Shown here piece after piece: positions 1 through 9,139 of a DNA stretch of 64,000 nucleotides. Within the stretch, counting starts at the first letter, position 1; every line of letters starts with the position of its first letter. The translations under genes and the position numbers were made by a program. This stretch comes from an uncultured Collinsella sp. (GTDB lineage: Bacteria; Actinomycetota; Coriobacteriia; Coriobacteriales; Coriobacteriaceae): assembly GCA_934654775.1 (NCBI GenBank), contig CAKUGR010000001.1, positions 62,001 through 126,000 of the forward strand, in the 5' to 3' direction. The notes under the pieces were generated by a model. The model was given only the letters and a program-made list of their open reading frames with translations, was not told the DNA's origin and ran no database searches.

Positions 1-1901
1 ATAAAGTCTTTGGCCTTATCCCATGCCAGCATCACCGTCGTCTTGACGCTCGGCAAGCGGTAATTGGGAAGCTCCATGATAAACGGCACCGGGTCGCCCT
101 TAAATGCCGTGCGGTTGAGCACCAAAGCCGCGATGCAACCAACCGCAATGCCAATCAGATAGAGCGAGACCATGGCGGGAACCGTCGCCTGCGGGAAAAA
201 CGCCCCGCACAGCAGGCCGTAGACCGGCAACTTGGCCGAACAGCTCATGAACGGCGTGAGCATAACCGTCATCTTGCGGTCGTGCTCGGATGGAAGCGTA
301 CGGGTCGACATGATAGCCGGCACGGTGCAGCCAAAACCGACGAGCATAGGCACGAAGCTACGGCCCGACAGGCCAAAGCGACGCAGCACTTTATCCATGA
401 CAAAGGCCACGCGCGCCATGTAGCCGGAGTCTTCCAGAATGGAGAGGAACAAGAAGAGCACGACGATAATCGGCAGGAAGGTCAGCACGCTGCCCACACC
501 CGTAAGCACGCCGTCGACAGCCAGCGAGCGCACCACGTCGTTGGTGCCGAACGCCTTGAGGCCCGCATCGGCCGAGGCGATGATGGCAGCGATGCCGTCC
601 TCCATGAGTCCCTGCAACGCCGCGCCGATCACGCCAAACGTCAGCCAAAAGACGAGGCCCATGATCACCAGGAACGCCGGGATGGCCGTGTAGCGACCCG
701 TCAGGATGCGGTCGATCTTGACGGAGCGCACGTGCTCGCGGCTCTCGTGCGGCTTGACGACGCAACGCCCGCACACGTCGCCAATAAAGCTAAAGCGCAT
801 ATCGGCCAGCGCGGACAGGCGATCGGTGCCGGCCTCGCCCTCCATCTGGGTAATGATGTGCTCGATGGCGTCGAGCTCGTTGCGATCCAGGTGAAGCGCC
901 TCGGTTACCAGCTCGTCGCCCTCAACCAACTTGGTCGCCGCAAAACGCACCGGAATATGCGCCGTCGCGGCATGGTCCTCGATAAGGTTGGCGATGCCGT
1001 GAATGCAGCGATGCAGCGCGCCGCCGTCTGGACCATCGGGCGCGCAGAAGTCCAGGCGACCGGGGCGCTCGCGGAACCGCGCCACGTGCAAGGCATGATC
1101 CACCAACTCCCCGATGCCCTCGTTGCGGGCAGCGCTAATGGGGACAACAGGCACGCCCAACAGGCTCTCGAGCAGGTTGACGTCCACGGCGCCGCCGTTG
1201 GCCGTCACCTCGTCCATCATGTTGAGCGCGATGACCATGGGGCGGTCGAGCTCCATAAGCTGCAGCGTCAGGTACAGGTTACGCTCGATGTTGGTGGCGT
1301 CGATGATATCGATGATGGCGTCGGGGTTTTCGTCCAAGATGAATTGGCGGCTGACGATCTCTTCGCCCGTGTACGGCGACAGCGAATAGATGCCAGGCAG
1401 GTCGGTAACGCTCGCCTCGGGGTGGTTACGAATAGTGCCGTCCTTGCGGTCGACCGTCACGCCAGGAAAGTTGCCGACGTGCTGGTTGGAGCCCGTCAGC
1501 TGGTTGAACAGCGTGGTCTTGCCGCAGTTTTGGTTGCCGGCGAGGGCGAAATGTAGCGGCGCACCCTCGGGCACGGCCGTCTTGGCCGCACGGGGCGAAT
1601 ACGTTCCCTCGCCGAGTGCCGGGTGCTCCGTCATGCCGATTGCGGCGTTAGCGCGCGGACCCGTATCGGTGTCGTGAACACCCACGAGCTCGATGCGAGC
1701 GGCATCGTCCTTGCGCAGTGTCAACTCGTAGCCACGCAGGCGAATCTCGAGCGGGTCGCCCATGGGAGCGTACTTCATCATGGTGACTTCGGTGCCCGGC
1801 GTTAGGCCCATGTCCAAAATATGTTGTCGGAGTGCCTGGTCGTCCGATGCCACCGATGCGACAACGGCGTCCTTTCCAATCTCGAGCGTATCGAGCTTCA
1901 C
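1..1901 (-). CDS. feoB: FeoA-FeoB fusion ferrous iron transporter (C-terminus cut by window edge)
   Basis: GTP-driven ferrous iron uptake protein of the cytoplasmic membrane. Translation from a GTG at 1901, with GGGGGAGGAA upstream, first gives a FeoA-like SH3 domain (about residues 1-75, with HILDMGLTPGTEV). A FeoB G domain follows: G1 GNQNCGKTTLFN, then NFPGVTVD, G3 DLPGIYSL and G4 NMMDE. About 630 residues are inside the window and the frame is still open at base 1, where LPSVKTTVMLAWDKAKDF matches the conserved core before the late FeoB membrane segments. Most bacteria encode FeoA and FeoB separately, so the fusion is notable. Long frames on the opposite strand here are shadows. The family call is firm; the C-terminal end cannot be seen. 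Confidence 0.93.
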   Translation of the reverse strand, partial: MKLDTLEIGKDAVVASVASDDQALRQHILDMGLTPGTEVTMMKYAPMGDPLEIRLRGYELTLRKDDAARIELVGVHDTDTGPRANAAIGMTEHPALGEGTYSPRAAKTAVPEGAPLHFALAGNQNCGKTTLFNQLTGSNQHVGNFPGVTVDRKDGTIRNHPEASVTDLPGIYSLSPYTGEEIVSRQFILDENPDAIIDIIDATNIERNLYLTLQLMELDRPMVIALNMMDEVTANGGAVDVNLLESLLGVPVVPISAARNEGIGELVDHALHVARFRERPGRLDFCAPDGPDGGALHRCIHGIANLIEDHAATAHIPVRFAATKLVEGDELVTEALHLDRNELDAIEHIITQMEGEAGTDRLSALADMRFSFIGDVCGRCVVKPHESREHVRSVKIDRILTGRYTAIPAFLVIMGLVFWLTFGVIGAALQGLMEDGIAAIIASADAGLKAFGTNDVVRSLAVDGVLTGVGSVLTFLPIIVVLFLFLSILEDSGYMARVAFVMDKVLRRFGLSGRSFVPMLVGFGCTVPAIMSTRTLPSEHDRKMTVMLTPFMSCSAKLPVYGLLCGAFFPQATVPAMVSLYLIGIAVGCIAALVLNRTAFKGDPVPFIMELPNYRLPSVKTTVMLAWDKAKDF

Positions 1902-2063
1902 GTCCGTGTTCCTCCCCCGGCGCCCACAGGGCGTTGCATTTTGTTTATCTTAGCTAACCGTTTGCCATGGCTAACCATTTAACCACGCATGATAGCGCGA
2001 ACACACAACGATGTTCAATCGACAGATTGGTGCAAGGGAGACAGGTAGGAGAGTTCAAGGCCA

Positions 2064-2270
2064 TAGTTTCCCGATGGGGCCTCTCGGGGAAACTGCGTCC
2101 CACTCTGAAGCGTCAAAACGGGATGCGCTTTCCGGTTGAGGTCTCTAGCGGAAAGCGCATCCCGGAATCGGTGCTCAGACTGGGATGCAATTTCCCGATC
2201 GAGCCCCTCGGGGAAACTGCGACCCAGAATCTGCGCCCGAAACGGGACGTGGTTTCCCCGAGGACCGAAG
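2064..2270. repeat. Array of imperfect hairpins, about 60-75 bp apart
   Basis: At least three successive palindromes share the pattern GGGA(T/C)GC..TTTCC..GGAAA..GC.TCCC. The clearest, at 2120-2163, has a 15-bp perfect stem (GGGATGCGCTTTCCG and its complement). Neighbours at 2066-2100 and 2182-2225 are related but weaker, and a half unit starts near 2244. Short spacers of similar composition separate them. A frame open across this block is an effect of the repeats and is not called as a gene. Confidence 0.6.
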
Positions 2271-2292
2271 CAGCCGCCCGCCCCCTCGACAA

Positions 2293-2332
2293 AATGATCC
2301 GTTTCCCTCCGTCCCCAAGGGATCATTCTTTT
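2293..2332. terminator. Terminator-like hairpin
   Basis: AATGATCC and GGATCATT close a loop that holds GGGGACGG when read on the minus strand. CTTTT follows on the plus strand. It belongs by resemblance to the GGGGAC hairpins seen elsewhere in the window. Confidence 0.45.
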
Positions 2333-2343
2333 GGCAGCCAAGA

Positions 2344-2513
2344 CAACGCCGATATTTAGACGCCGACAGCGAAAGCCCGCCAGAGCGAGCAAGGTGCCTT
2401 GAAACGAGGCGGCATTGACCTTCTGGTCATGCCGCCGAAGTTGAAAGGCAGATTGCCGCCCTGGCGGGCTTGCAGCGTCAAGTAGTTACGGCGTTTGGTA
2501 AAACGCCGTAACT
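2344..2513. repeat. 170-bp structured dispersed element, copy A
   Basis: A 118-bp core (2364-2481) is identical to 42023-42140 except for one base. An outer 11-bp stem (AAGCCCGCCAG with CTGGCGGGCTT) encloses three hairpins: CAAGG-TG-CCTTG, GGCGGCATTGACC with TGGTCATGCCGCC, and GGCA-GAT-TGCC. A separate 13-bp perfect hairpin follows at 2484-2513, ending beside the stop codon of the minus-strand hydrolase. Its stem differs from that of copy B by compensatory changes, which suggests selection on structure. No protein is apparent. Confidence 0.8.
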
Positions 2514-3414
2514 AAAACCCGTGGCGCTCCAGGAAGCGGAAGGCCAGGCGGATCCAGGGACGGACCGCCACCTGCTTGTCCTCGTTGTCGACCGCGGTAT
2601 TGGCGTTGCCGAGCGAAAGGCCGTGGCCACCCTGGTCAAAGACGTGCATCTCGCATGCAACACCCTCCTCGGCCATGCGCTGCGCAAACGGGTAGACCTG
2701 CGCGATCGGCGCCGTCTTGTCGTCCGAAACGCCCCACACAAAGGTCGGGGGCATCTGGCGCGAAACGTGCGTGGTAGGGCAAATGTCGGTCAGGTGCTCA
2801 TCGGTCGCCTCGCCGCCCGTCACCATCGACAGATAGTCGTTGAGCAAATCGCGCCCCGTCTTGCCACCCGTCTTGGGCACGCGCAGGTCGATGCGCGGGT
2901 CGCGCGTCTGCATATCGCGCACATAGGCAAGGTCGAGCAACGGATAGCCCAGCACCACGGCGTCGGGACGAATATCCTCCGGACGAGCCCCGGCAAGGCC
3001 CGCGAAGGGTCCGGTCTTCCACTGCGTTGCCAACGAGGCGCAGATCATGCCGCCCGCCGAGAAACCCACGATGCACACGCGCTTGGGATCGACATGCCAC
3101 TCGTCGGCGTTGGCGCGCACGGTAGCGACCATCTTGGCAAGGTCCGCCTGCGGGTGAGGAAAGCTCACGTCGCCCGTGGCGCTCGTCACATAGTTGAGCA
3201 CAAAGGCCTGGTAGCCGCGGTCCAAAAACGCAAACGCCACCGGGTCCTGCTCGTGCGGAGCGATATGCGTAAACCCGCCTCCGCCGCAGATGATCACCGC
3301 GGGGCGGCGGCCATTGGGCTTGTCGGGCAGCGGCTCGGCACCCAGATACGTAAACGTCGCCGGATAATCCTCGGTCGGCTCCTCGCCCCACAGCGCATGG
3401 TTCTCAATAATCAT
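2512..3414 (-). CDS. Alpha/beta hydrolase (esterase/acetylesterase type)
   Basis: A 300-residue cytoplasmic serine hydrolase with no signal peptide. CGGGGF at about residues 43-48 is the oxyanion-hole region. GFSAGG at 117-122 is the nucleophile elbow (Ser119). Asp231 or Asp232 and His264 in GGHGLS complete the triad. This pattern fits the BD-FAE/Aes-like esterases that remove acetyl or other acyl groups from small or sugar substrates; the substrate cannot be told. The start is the ATG at 3414, behind GGAGG. A much longer frame runs on upstream, antisense to the EIIA gene, and is not used. The gene stands alone and its stop codon abuts structured element A. Confidence 0.85.
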   Translation of the reverse strand: MIIENHALWGEEPTEDYPATFTYLGAEPLPDKPNGRRPAVIICGGGGFTHIAPHEQDPVAFAFLDRGYQAFVLNYVTSATGDVSFPHPQADLAKMVATVRANADEWHVDPKRVCIVGFSAGGMICASLATQWKTGPFAGLAGARPEDIRPDAVVLGYPLLDLAYVRDMQTRDPRIDLRVPKTGGKTGRDLLNDYLSMVTGGEATDEHLTDICPTTHVSRQMPPTFVWGVSDDKTAPIAQVYPFAQRMAEEGVACEMHVFDQGGHGLSLGNANTAVDNEDKQVAVRPWIRLAFRFLERHGF

Positions 3415-3600
3415 AGGTGCTCCCTCCGTGCGATTCGTACGCACTCGTTTTTCGCACCTTAGCGTACCCCACTTGAGCCCGCGGCGCAGAAACACCCCCG
3501 CAATAAGTTGGCCTTCAACTGATATATCACAAAATCGCTGTTCAGAGGCATCGTTAAGCAGCGTAAAATAGGAGCGCTGACCGTGCTGGGAAACACGTAC

Positions 3601-3610
3601 GAAACGTTTC
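3601..3610. promoter_or_regulatory. GAAACGTTTC palindrome upstream of the EIIA gene
   Basis: Perfect 10-bp palindrome 51 bp before the EIIA start. It resembles a LacI-family or cre-type operator. The same sequence recurs at 4307-4316. The regulator is unknown. Confidence 0.45.
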
Positions 3611-3660
3611 CGGCAAACCACACGCGTGCAACATGCACGCCTGATACGTTGGAGGCATCT

Positions 3661-4224
3661 ATGGGTCTGCTCGATTCGCTCAAGTCCACGTTCACTTCGT
3701 CGGGCGAGGCGTCCGTTCCGCCCGCAGCAAGCTTCGCCACCCGCGAAGGCGTCATCTACGCTCCCGTCAACGGCGTGCTCGTCAATCTGAGTGAGGTTCC
3801 CGACGAGACCATCGCCTCGGGCATGCTCGGCCAGGGCTACGGCATCGAGCCCATTACTGGCACCATTTACGCCCCCGCCAACGGCCGTATCGGCGCCACC
3901 ACCGTCACCAATCACTCCATCGGCATGATTACCGAGGACGGCCTGCGCGTGTTTATCCACGTCGGCCTGGGCACCGTGGAAATGAACGGTAAGGGCTTTG
4001 CTCGCTTTGTCGAGATGGGTGACACGGTCAAGGCCGGCCAGCCGCTCATCAGCTTCGACCGCGACGCTATCAAGGCCGCCGGTCACGAGGACATCGTGAC
4101 CGTCATCATCTCTGAGCTCGACCGCCTCAAGAGCATCGACCACGTCGGCGAGTCTGGCACGCTTATCGGCGGCAATCCGCTCGTCAAGCTTGGCGATCCG
4201 CTGCTGGTTGCCAAGACCAAGTAG
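3661..4224 (+). CDS. PTS glucose-type EIIA protein
   Basis: A 187-residue stand-alone EIIA of the glucose/beta-glucoside class (PF00358). It accepts phosphate from HPr and passes it to an EIIB or acts as a regulator, in the cytoplasm. NHSIGM holds His85 and VFIHVGLGTVEMNGKGF holds His100, the two active-site histidines of the fold; His100 is the expected phosphorylation site. The ATG at 3661 follows GGAGG, so the in-frame extension back to 3583 is rejected. No EIIB/EIIC gene is adjacent, so it may serve several permeases. The GAAACGTTTC palindrome upstream suggests sugar-linked control. Whether it is the cell's Crr orthologue cannot be decided here. Confidence 0.92.
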   Translation: MGLLDSLKSTFTSSGEASVPPAASFATREGVIYAPVNGVLVNLSEVPDETIASGMLGQGYGIEPITGTIYAPANGRIGATTVTNHSIGMITEDGLRVFIHVGLGTVEMNGKGFARFVEMGDTVKAGQPLISFDRDAIKAAGHEDIVTVIISELDRLKSIDHVGESGTLIGGNPLVKLGDPLLVAKTK

Positions 4225-4306
4225 CCGATCATCATCGCATAAAGGCTCAACCACCCGTGCATCTTTGCCGCATCTGTGTTGTTGTTTTTGCCTATGTAGA
4301 GGTTCT

Positions 4307-4316
4307 GAAACGTTTC
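4307..4316. promoter_or_regulatory. Second GAAACGTTTC palindrome, upstream of the acyltransferase
   Basis: Same 10-bp palindrome as at 3601-3610, here within TGAAACGTTTCTATATA about 145 bp before the acyltransferase start. The overlap with an AT-rich, promoter-like stretch fits an operator role. Confidence 0.4.
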
Positions 4317-4459
4317 TATATAGGCAGCTAAGCATCAACGCAGGTGCGGCTTTTGCGTAGCGAAGCATCGCCCCGCGGCATGTTGTTCAACCGCACGAAC
4401 CCCCTTCCTTTGTCCGCGCAGAGCGCTAGACTGCTAGGTCGACATTGGAGGAAAGATCG

Positions 4460-6394
4460 ATGCAAAACACACCCACGGGCGCCGCACATGCCGCGCCTCA
4501 ACGCAACCAACGCATCGTCGCGCTCGACGGGCTTCGCGCCCTCGCCATCGCCGGCGTCGTCCTATATCACCTTCGCCCCAGCCGCCTGATCGGCGGTTTT
4601 TTGGGCGTTACACTCTTCTTTACGCTGAGTGGCTATCTCGCCACCAAAAGCATTATGCGAGCCACGGCACGCGACGGATTCTCGTACCCGCGCTATATCT
4701 GCCGCCGCATTGCACGCATGATGCCGCCGATCGTCGTGACCATCGCGCTTACCGCCTTCGCCACCTACATCGCGGCCCCGAGCCTACTCCCTAAGGTGCA
4801 GCAGGACGCCCTGCCATCGGCACTCTTTTTGAGCAACTGGTTCTACATCTTCCGCAACGTCTCGTATTTCGCCGCCGCGGGGCTCCCCTCGCCGCTCACG
4901 CACCTGTGGTTCTGTGCTGTCACTATGCAGTTCTATCTGGTATGGCCGGTCATCCTTATGGCGCTGTGCAGCAAAACCAGGTCTCGCAACACCGCCATCG
5001 GCGTCACGATCGCATTCGCGCTTCTATCGACGGCAGCCATGGTCCTCATGTTTAATCCCACCGCCGACACATCGCGCGTCTACTACGGAACCGACACCCG
5101 TGCCGCCGAGCTTCTATGCGGAGCCTTAGCCGCCATCGCCGCGCCGCGTCTGCGCGAGATGCTGAGCGGTAACATCCATACCCCCGGCGCCAACAAGGGC
5201 ATCTCAAAGGTCAACGCGATTTCTATCGCGTGGCTCGTTGCCGTTATAGCCGGCGCACTCATGCTGACCGGAGAGAGCGCCTGGCTCTACCGCGGCGGCT
5301 TTTTGCTGTTTGCCCTCGTTACCGGACTCCTCATCATCTGCGTGCAGAATACGGAGTGCATCGTGCGCCGCCTGCTGTCGGCCAAACCACTCATCTGGTT
5401 GGGACAGCGTTCGTTCTCGGTTTATCTGGTGCACTATCCCCTACTGCTTCTTATGAACCCCGCAACCCGCACCACCCGCATCGCCTGGTGGGAGCAGGTA
5501 TTACAGCTTGTACTGGTCCTTGCGGTAGCCGAGGTTTTCTATCGACTAGTCGAACGCCCTTGGTCCCACAAGCCGGCCCAACAGGACAGCACGGCAGGAA
5601 AGCACGTCCTCGCGCCCGCCATGGTGCTCCCCGCGCTTAGCGCCGCATGCGTCGCCGCACTTGCCTTCGCGCCGCTTGACTGGGCAGGCATCGCCACCGC
5701 CCGCGCCGAGCAGCTCCGTCCCGAGCTTGCCCAGAACGCGACCTCGTCCCAGGACAACGGAGTCAACGACAAGAGCGCCGAGCCCGCATCCGGTAAAGAC
5801 TCCCAGCCCAGCGACACCGCATCCGATGACGCCACCAAACAAAAACCCAAAGAGGGACCTATCGCCGAAAAGGTCCCCAAGAACTTGGACTGGAAGAGCT
5901 TTACCTACGACGAGGCGACCGGGACCTGCGATGCCCGCGTGCTCATGATTGGCGACTCGGTCACTGCGGGCGCACAGTCCGGTATTCAGGCGGCGCTTCC
6001 CAACGCGTACATCGACGGCGTGGTGAGCCGCCAGTTCTACACCTTCCAGGATGTCTATGCGCAGGACAGCGCCAACTACGACCCGAGTGTGGTCATCTGC
6101 GCGCTTGGCACCAACGGCCTCATCCGCGACCCCCAACAGGTGCAGGACGTGATTAATGCCGTGGGCGGCAAGCCCATCTACTTTGTGACCGTGCGCGTAC
6201 CGCTCGAGCTACAGGACCGCAATAACCAGACGATTCGCGACGTCTGCGTCCAAAACGGCAACGCCGGCGTCATCGACTGGAACGGCACCTCAGAGGGCCA
6301 CAGCGAATACCTTGTCGACGACGGCACACACCTCACCCAGGCGGGAATCGACACCTACGCTGCCCTCATACGCCAAGCCATCTGCGGGCACTAG
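4460..6394 (+). CDS. Membrane acyltransferase with SGNH domain (OafA/OatA-like)
   Basis: A 644-residue protein of the acyltransferase-3 family fused to an extracytoplasmic SGNH esterase-like domain. The N-terminal half has about ten hydrophobic segments and begins with [20 protein letters not shown], the usual family opening. A polar linker rich in S, D and K (about residues 425-470) leads to the C-terminal domain, with GDSVTAGA (block I, near 497) and DGTHLTQAG (catalytic Asp/His, near 620). The family transfers acetyl groups to peptidoglycan or surface glycans. In this layout the membrane part brings the acyl group across and the SGNH part places it outside. The ATG at 4460 follows GGAGGAAAG. 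The exact acceptor is unknown. Confidence 0.9.
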   Translation: MQNTPTGAAHAAPQRNQRIVALDGLRALAIAGVVLYHLRPSRLIGGFLGVTLFFTLSGYLATKSIMRATARDGFSYPRYICRRIARMMPPIVVTIALTAFATYIAAPSLLPKVQQDALPSALFLSNWFYIFRNVSYFAAAGLPSPLTHLWFCAVTMQFYLVWPVILMALCSKTRSRNTAIGVTIAFALLSTAAMVLMFNPTADTSRVYYGTDTRAAELLCGALAAIAAPRLREMLSGNIHTPGANKGISKVNAISIAWLVAVIAGALMLTGESAWLYRGGFLLFALVTGLLIICVQNTECIVRRLLSAKPLIWLGQRSFSVYLVHYPLLLLMNPATRTTRIAWWEQVLQLVLVLAVAEVFYRLVERPWSHKPAQQDSTAGKHVLAPAMVLPALSAACVAALAFAPLDWAGIATARAEQLRPELAQNATSSQDNGVNDKSAEPASGKDSQPSDTASDDATKQKPKEGPIAEKVPKNLDWKSFTYDEATGTCDARVLMIGDSVTAGAQSGIQAALPNAYIDGVVSRQFYTFQDVYAQDSANYDPSVVICALGTNGLIRDPQQVQDVINAVGGKPIYFVTVRVPLELQDRNNQTIRDVCVQNGNAGVIDWNGTSEGHSEYLVDDGTHLTQAGIDTYAALIRQAICGH

Positions 6395-6530
6395 GCACCG
6401 CAAAATCGGCGCTTGCGCGGTGCCCACGTCGCGCCCATACATCACACCTGACGTTTTGCTACGCCCCCACTCGCGGGTTAGAATGGTTAACTGTTTGGAA
6501 ATAATCCGTACAACCGCTATGGGAGGATAC

Positions 6531-7934
6531 GTGAACCGCACCAAAATCGCGCAGCTCTATGCCGATGCCGAGTCGCTCGGTGGCCAGACCGTCACCGTTG
6601 CCGGCTGGGTCAAGTCCGTCCGCGACATGAAGAACTTTGGCTTCGTTACACTCAACGACGGCAGCTGCTTCCGCGACCTGCAGGTCGTCATGAACCGCGA
6701 GGCACTCGGCAACTACGACGAGATCGCCCACCAAAACGTCTCGGCCGCCCTCATCTGCACCGGCACCGTCAAGCTGACCCCCGATGCGCCCCAGCCCTTC
6801 GAGCTTTCTGCCACCTCCATCGAGGTCGAGGGCACGAGCGCCCCGGATTACCCGCTGCAGAAGAAGCGCGCAACCGTCGAGTTCCTGCGCACCCAGCAGC
6901 ACCTGCGCCCGCGCACCAACCTGTTCCGCGCCGTGTTCCGCATCCGCTCTGTCGCGGCTGCCGCTATCCACCGCTTCTTCCAGGAGCAGGGCTTTGTCTA
7001 CGTCAACACCCCCATCATCACCACGAGTGACTGCGAGGGCGCCGGCGAGATGTTCCGCGTGACCACGCTCGACCCCAAAAACCCGCCCCTCACCGAGGCC
7101 GGCGAGGTCGACTGGAGTCAGGACTTCTTTGGCAAGCATGCGAGCCTCACCGTTTCCGGCCAGCTCAATGCCGAAAACTTTGCCATGGCCTTTGGCGACG
7201 TGTACACCTTTGGCCCCACCTTCCGCGCCGAAAACTCCAACACCACGCGCCATGCCGCCGAGTTTTGGATGATCGAGCCCGAAATGGCCTTCGCCGACCT
7301 CAACGACTACATGGACAACGCTGAGGCCATGCTCAAGTACGTCCTTAAAGACGTCATGGCCACCTGTCCCGACGAGCTCAATATGCTCAACAAGTTTGTA
7401 GACAAGGGTCTGCTCGAGCGCCTAGACCATGTCGCCAACTCCGACTTTGCCCGCGTCACCTATACCGAGGCCGTCGAAATCCTGGAGCAGGCCGTCGCCG
7501 CCGGTCACAAGTTTGACTATCCCGTGAGCTGGGGCATCGACCTACAAACCGAGCACGAGCGTTTCCTGACCGAGGAGCACTTTAAACGCCCGACCTTCGT
7601 AACCGACTACCCGGCCGAGATCAAGGCTTTCTACATGCGCATGAACGAGGACGGCAAGACCGTCGCCGCCGCCGACTGTCTGGTTCCGGGTATCGGCGAG
7701 ATTATCGGCGGCTCCCAGCGCGAGGAGCGCCTGGATCTGCTCGAGGCCCGCATCAAGGACCTGGGTATGAATCCCGAGCAGTACAAGTACTACCTTGACC
7801 TGCGCCGCTACGGTTCCTGCAAGCACGCCGGCTACGGTCTGGGCTTCGAGCGCTTGGTGATGTACCTCACCGGCGTAGGCAACATCCGCGACGTCCTGCC
7901 GCACCCGCGCACCGTGGGCAACGCCGACTTCTAA
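6531..7934 (+). CDS. asnS: Asparaginyl-tRNA synthetase
   Basis: Class IIb aminoacyl-tRNA synthetase that charges tRNA-Asn. From the GTG at 6531 (GGGAGGA just upstream) it has 467 residues, the usual AsnRS length. An OB-fold anticodon-binding domain comes first ([24 protein letters not shown]). The catalytic domain follows with motif 2 ([16 protein letters not shown]) and motif 3 ([16 protein letters not shown]). A longer upstream frame lacks a ribosome site and family similarity and is discarded. A strong terminator follows at 7981. No T-box leader is visible in the 136 bp upstream. Confidence 0.96.
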   Translation: MNRTKIAQLYADAESLGGQTVTVAGWVKSVRDMKNFGFVTLNDGSCFRDLQVVMNREALGNYDEIAHQNVSAALICTGTVKLTPDAPQPFELSATSIEVEGTSAPDYPLQKKRATVEFLRTQQHLRPRTNLFRAVFRIRSVAAAAIHRFFQEQGFVYVNTPIITTSDCEGAGEMFRVTTLDPKNPPLTEAGEVDWSQDFFGKHASLTVSGQLNAENFAMAFGDVYTFGPTFRAENSNTTRHAAEFWMIEPEMAFADLNDYMDNAEAMLKYVLKDVMATCPDELNMLNKFVDKGLLERLDHVANSDFARVTYTEAVEILEQAVAAGHKFDYPVSWGIDLQTEHERFLTEEHFKRPTFVTDYPAEIKAFYMRMNEDGKTVAAADCLVPGIGEIIGGSQREERLDLLEARIKDLGMNPEQYKYYLDLRRYGSCKHAGYGLGFERLVMYLTGVGNIRDVLPHPRTVGNADF

Positions 7935-7980
7935 TCGTCGGGCACTAGCTCGCGTCGCCACGCGCAACGCTCATCGCACA

Positions 7981-8016
7981 AGCGTCTCTCGACATCGGCC
8001 GAGAGGCGCTTTTTTC
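7981..8016 (+). terminator. Terminator of asnS
   Basis: AGCGTCTCTCG pairs with CGAGAGGCGCT around a short loop, followed directly by six T. Confidence 0.9.
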
Positions 8017-8191
8017 AACAGCATCCGTCAAGCTTTTGGCAAGGTTTTGGTCAGTTAGGCAGGGTTGTTGAAAACTCGACCCGCCGTTTGCCGGCAACCA
8101 TCGACCGTCCAAGGCGCCACGCGTCCTTGGCCAGGCTCCGCGCCCTAGGCTCTGATCTGCCATCACCAAAAAAGGAAAGGACGTGGGCGCT

Positions 8192-8980
8192 ATGACCGAA
8201 ACCGTTGTTGAAAACTACGAGACCACGACCAGAGGCTCCGCCTCGATGGCAGCCTATCGCGCCGTGCGCATCCTGCAGCTTTTGAGCGAGAACACCGGCG
8301 AGGACAAGGCGCTGCTTTCCGACGAGCTGGTCGAGCTCCTCGCCCATCCCGACGACCCCGCCCGCATGCCCATCTCGGCAGCACGCCGCAGCATCTATAC
8401 CTCGATATCCGCACTTCGTCACGCCGGATACGAAATCGACTATAAACGCGGCGTGGGCTATCGGCTCCTCACCCGCCCGCTTGCTGACGAGGAGATTATA
8501 CGGCTCCATGGCATGGTCATGCGCAACCGATCGACGCCCATAGCCATTCGAAAAAGCATGGCGCAGCACCTGGTCGCCATGGCGAGCGCCGATGTTCGCG
8601 GCTATCTCGATATGCCCGAACCGACACCGGCCGCCAACGACGTGCCCATCAAGACAGCGCGTCCGCACGCCAAGCGTATCGACACGTGCGAGCTCGTCGA
8701 ACAGGCCATCGACCATGGAACAACTGTCAGCTTTGATATCTCAAACGTCCTGACCCGAGGCGAAACCGAGGTGGTGCGGATGACGGTCCGGCCCTTTGCC
8801 ATCAGGCAGCGCGATGGCGTCTCGTATCTGCTGGGAACGGTCTACAACACCCGAGGCGCCGACGATACCCTGCGCACCGTTGAGGTCAGCCGCATGAGAA
8901 ACGTCAGCACGCGTTTGCTCGACGGCAAGAAACTCTTTGCCGCGCTAGACGAAGAAGACAGCCCCGCTCCCGCAGCGTAA
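8192..8980 (+). CDS. HTH/WYL-domain transcriptional regulator
   Basis: A 262-residue cytoplasmic protein. The first 110 residues look like a winged helix-turn-helix (AAYRAVRILQLLSENTG, then SIYTSISALRHAGYEIDYKR). The C-terminal 100 residues resemble a WYL ligand-sensing domain (VRPFAIRQRDGVSYLLGTVY, then LRTVEVSRMRNV). WYL proteins of this build are usually repressors or activators that sense small ligands or nucleic acid. The ATG at 8192 is chosen because AGGAAAGGA is spaced well for it; a GTG at 8183 is too close. It precedes an ABC importer but has its own promoter region, so a regulatory link is only a guess. Confidence 0.75.
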   Translation: MTETVVENYETTTRGSASMAAYRAVRILQLLSENTGEDKALLSDELVELLAHPDDPARMPISAARRSIYTSISALRHAGYEIDYKRGVGYRLLTRPLADEEIIRLHGMVMRNRSTPIAIRKSMAQHLVAMASADVRGYLDMPEPTPAANDVPIKTARPHAKRIDTCELVEQAIDHGTTVSFDISNVLTRGETEVVRMTVRPFAIRQRDGVSYLLGTVYNTRGADDTLRTVEVSRMRNVSTRLLDGKKLFAALDEEDSPAPAA

Positions 8981-9139
8981 ACCCCGTTACCGTCCGTCGT
9001 TCCTCAGCACCGCCCATCCGGTTCAGTATTAAAAAACCCGCCAGGTTATTGTAAAAATGGACATCGGCGTTACTATAGTCCCACTTGCACTTTTTCCTAG
9101 TGCAGTGTTTCCAGCCATTTTTATACTGGGGGTAATGAT

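Noticed and set aside
282..1556. 424-codon plus-strand frame
   Set aside because: It lies opposite the clear FeoAB reading frame; the peptide is His/Arg/Gln-rich as expected for an antisense shadow in GC-rich DNA.
1967..2392. Overlapping 130- and 125-codon frames on both strands in the gap after FeoAB
   Set aside because: They lie on the palindromic hairpin array; the peptides on the two strands mirror the inverted repeats.
3415..4368. Long N-terminal extension of the alpha/beta hydrolase frame
   Set aside because: It runs antisense through the EIIA gene; the ATG at 3414 has a strong ribosome site and begins the hydrolase fold.
8981..9139. T-box or other riboswitch before the ABC importer
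   Set aside because: The gap is only 159 bp and lacks the T-box sequence and specifier stem; only promoter-like bases are seen.
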